Assembly (NCBI GenBank): GCA_964453035.1
Contig: CAYVOX010000167.1
Coordinates: 1 to 6,089 of the forward strand
Origin: CAYVOX01 sp964453035
GTDB lineage: Bacteria > Chloroflexota > Anaerolineae > Anaerolineales > Anaerolineaceae
DNA length: 6,089 nt
Direction of reading: 5' to 3'
Positions 5,235 through 6,089 of this stretch are shown here, in pieces. A program made the position numbers and the translations under genes. Position 1 is the stretch's first letter. Each line of letters opens with the position of its first letter. Under the pieces are notes generated by a model. The model was given only the letters and a program-made list of their open reading frames with translations. It was not told the DNA's origin and searched no databases.

Positions 5235-6089
5235 TCAGGAATCCGTTTTCTGCGTGAACCGCAGGGTCAGTTCGCCCAAGGCGCTGTGCAGCTGGCGCAG
5301 GACGAAGAAGAACACCAGGTAGATCCCCGCCAGTTCGCCACCCTCCTCGAGGAAAAGCAGGGGCTTGAGCATCAGCAATGGCACCGCGCCTTCGCCATAC
5401 TGGCTTTCGAGGGCTTCACCAAACCCCTCGGTGAAGACCGCCGCGCCCAGGAAGATGACCATGCCGAGAAAGAACAACCCCCATCCACGCACCCCGTTCT
5501 TTTTGAAAACGCGGATAACGAAGTAGAGCAAACCGGCGAAGATCACCAGCAGCGGCAGCAGGTAGAATACCTGGCTCGAACTGATCCGTGCCCCCTCAAA
5601 CCGGAAAGTGGCGATCAGCCGCTCGTGCACCATAATGATCTCATCGATGGAAAACGCCGCGAAGAGCAAACCCAGCAGCCCCCAGATGACCTTGATGGAC
5701 CTTGATTTGCCTTTCCATACCAGCAGGGCAAAACCGAGCGCAATCAGCGCGTGCATCAAGGCGGAGTAATAGGTGAAGATGCTGGTTTCCAACTCCACCA
5801 GAAAGCGCGTGGAGATGAAACTTACCAGCGATTTGGACTCTGCTGCTTCCATAAGTAGCGTTGCCAAAAGGTTGCAGACTGCCAGGCAGAGGAAGACCGC
5901 CCACAACACACGACGCACCTCCGGTAGGCGCAGGGTAAGGGTCGTACCCGCCTCGCGCATGGCGGACTGTCCGTTCAACCTGATCTGGCGGATGGTTGCG
6001 AATGCCCAGAGGAGCATCGCCAGCAGGGCATACAGGCAGAAGGGCAGGCTGACCTGGTGCAGGAAGAGCGGGAAGGGCTTTAAACCGGG
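5235..6089 (-). CDS. Polytopic membrane protein, C-terminal part (5' partial), unknown family
   Basis: The frame is open to the window edge. The Met codon at 6017 falls in the middle of a hydrophobic helix, so the true start is outside the window. Counting from the first visible residue (284 in all), about seven membrane segments are seen: 13-33, 61-80, 107-125, 131-147, 173-193, 203-218 and about 244-264. Charged residues sit in or at the ends of helices: Asp149, Glu150, His155 and Glu156 in SIDEIIMVHE; Glu221 in FTEGFGE; Glu248, Glu249 and Glu252 in LFLEEGGE. This pattern recurs in uncharacterised multi-helix membrane proteins that I have seen but cannot name. It could mark a metal, haem or proton site, which is inference. 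The gene ends 124 bases before the methyltransferase with no terminator between them, so some read-through is possible. It is not a recognised transporter or glycosyltransferase. Confidence 0.8.
   Translation of the reverse strand, partial: PGLKPFPLFLHQVSLPFCLYALLAMLLWAFATIRQIRLNGQSAMREAGTTLTLRLPEVRRVLWAVFLCLAVCNLLATLLMEAAESKSLVSFISTRFLVELETSIFTYYSALMHALIALGFALLVWKGKSRSIKVIWGLLGLLFAAFSIDEIIMVHERLIATFRFEGARISSSQVFYLLPLLVIFAGLLYFVIRVFKKNGVRGWGLFFLGMVIFLGAAVFTEGFGEALESQYGEGAVPLLMLKPLLFLEEGGELAGIYLVFFFVLRQLHSALGELTLRFTQKTDS

Noticed and set aside
5088..5705. Plus-strand 205-codon open frame opposite the membrane protein
   Set aside because: The translation is Gln/Glu-rich and low in structure, as expected for the complement of a hydrophobic-protein gene.

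Overview
The window is G+C-rich, gene-dense bacterial DNA with seven protein-coding genes. Two run off the window edges and one is interrupted by a 100-N assembly gap. No rRNA, tRNA, CRISPR array, insertion sequence or origin is visible. Gene style (short Shine-Dalgarno-driven overlaps, a COG4310-type aminopeptidase-like protein, an APH(9)-like kinase) fits an environmental bacterium such as a Chloroflexota/Anaerolineae member, but this taxonomic guess is an impression and is low confidence. The N run shows that the source is a draft scaffold.

Left half, plus strand (1-2712): the C-terminal part of an ABC-F ATPase (linker plus complete second ATPase domain) overlaps the start of an alpha/beta hydrolase whose cap region lies in the N gap. 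After an 89-base intergenic stretch comes a small-molecule kinase of the aminoglycoside phosphotransferase fold, most like the APH(9) spectinomycin kinase type. All three belong to families that include antibiotic-resistance proteins, although each family also has housekeeping members.

Junction (about 2713-2750): a hairpin with T-runs on both strands acts as a likely bidirectional terminator between convergent transcription units. It lies partly inside the last codons of the minus-strand gene.

Right half, minus strand (6089 down to 2731): a partial polytopic membrane protein with acidic and histidine residues in its helices is followed, after a 124-base gap holding a candidate promoter and a 44-base hairpin, by a tight three-gene unit. 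This unit is a SAM-dependent methyltransferase, an aminopeptidase-like protein (DUF4910/DUF2172 type with a C-terminal winged helix) and a 62-residue two-helix membrane protein. The 2-base gap and the TTGA overlap imply co-translation. A methyltransferase beside a DUF4910 protein is typical of surface-glycan or modified-metabolite loci, but the substrate cannot be read from the sequence.
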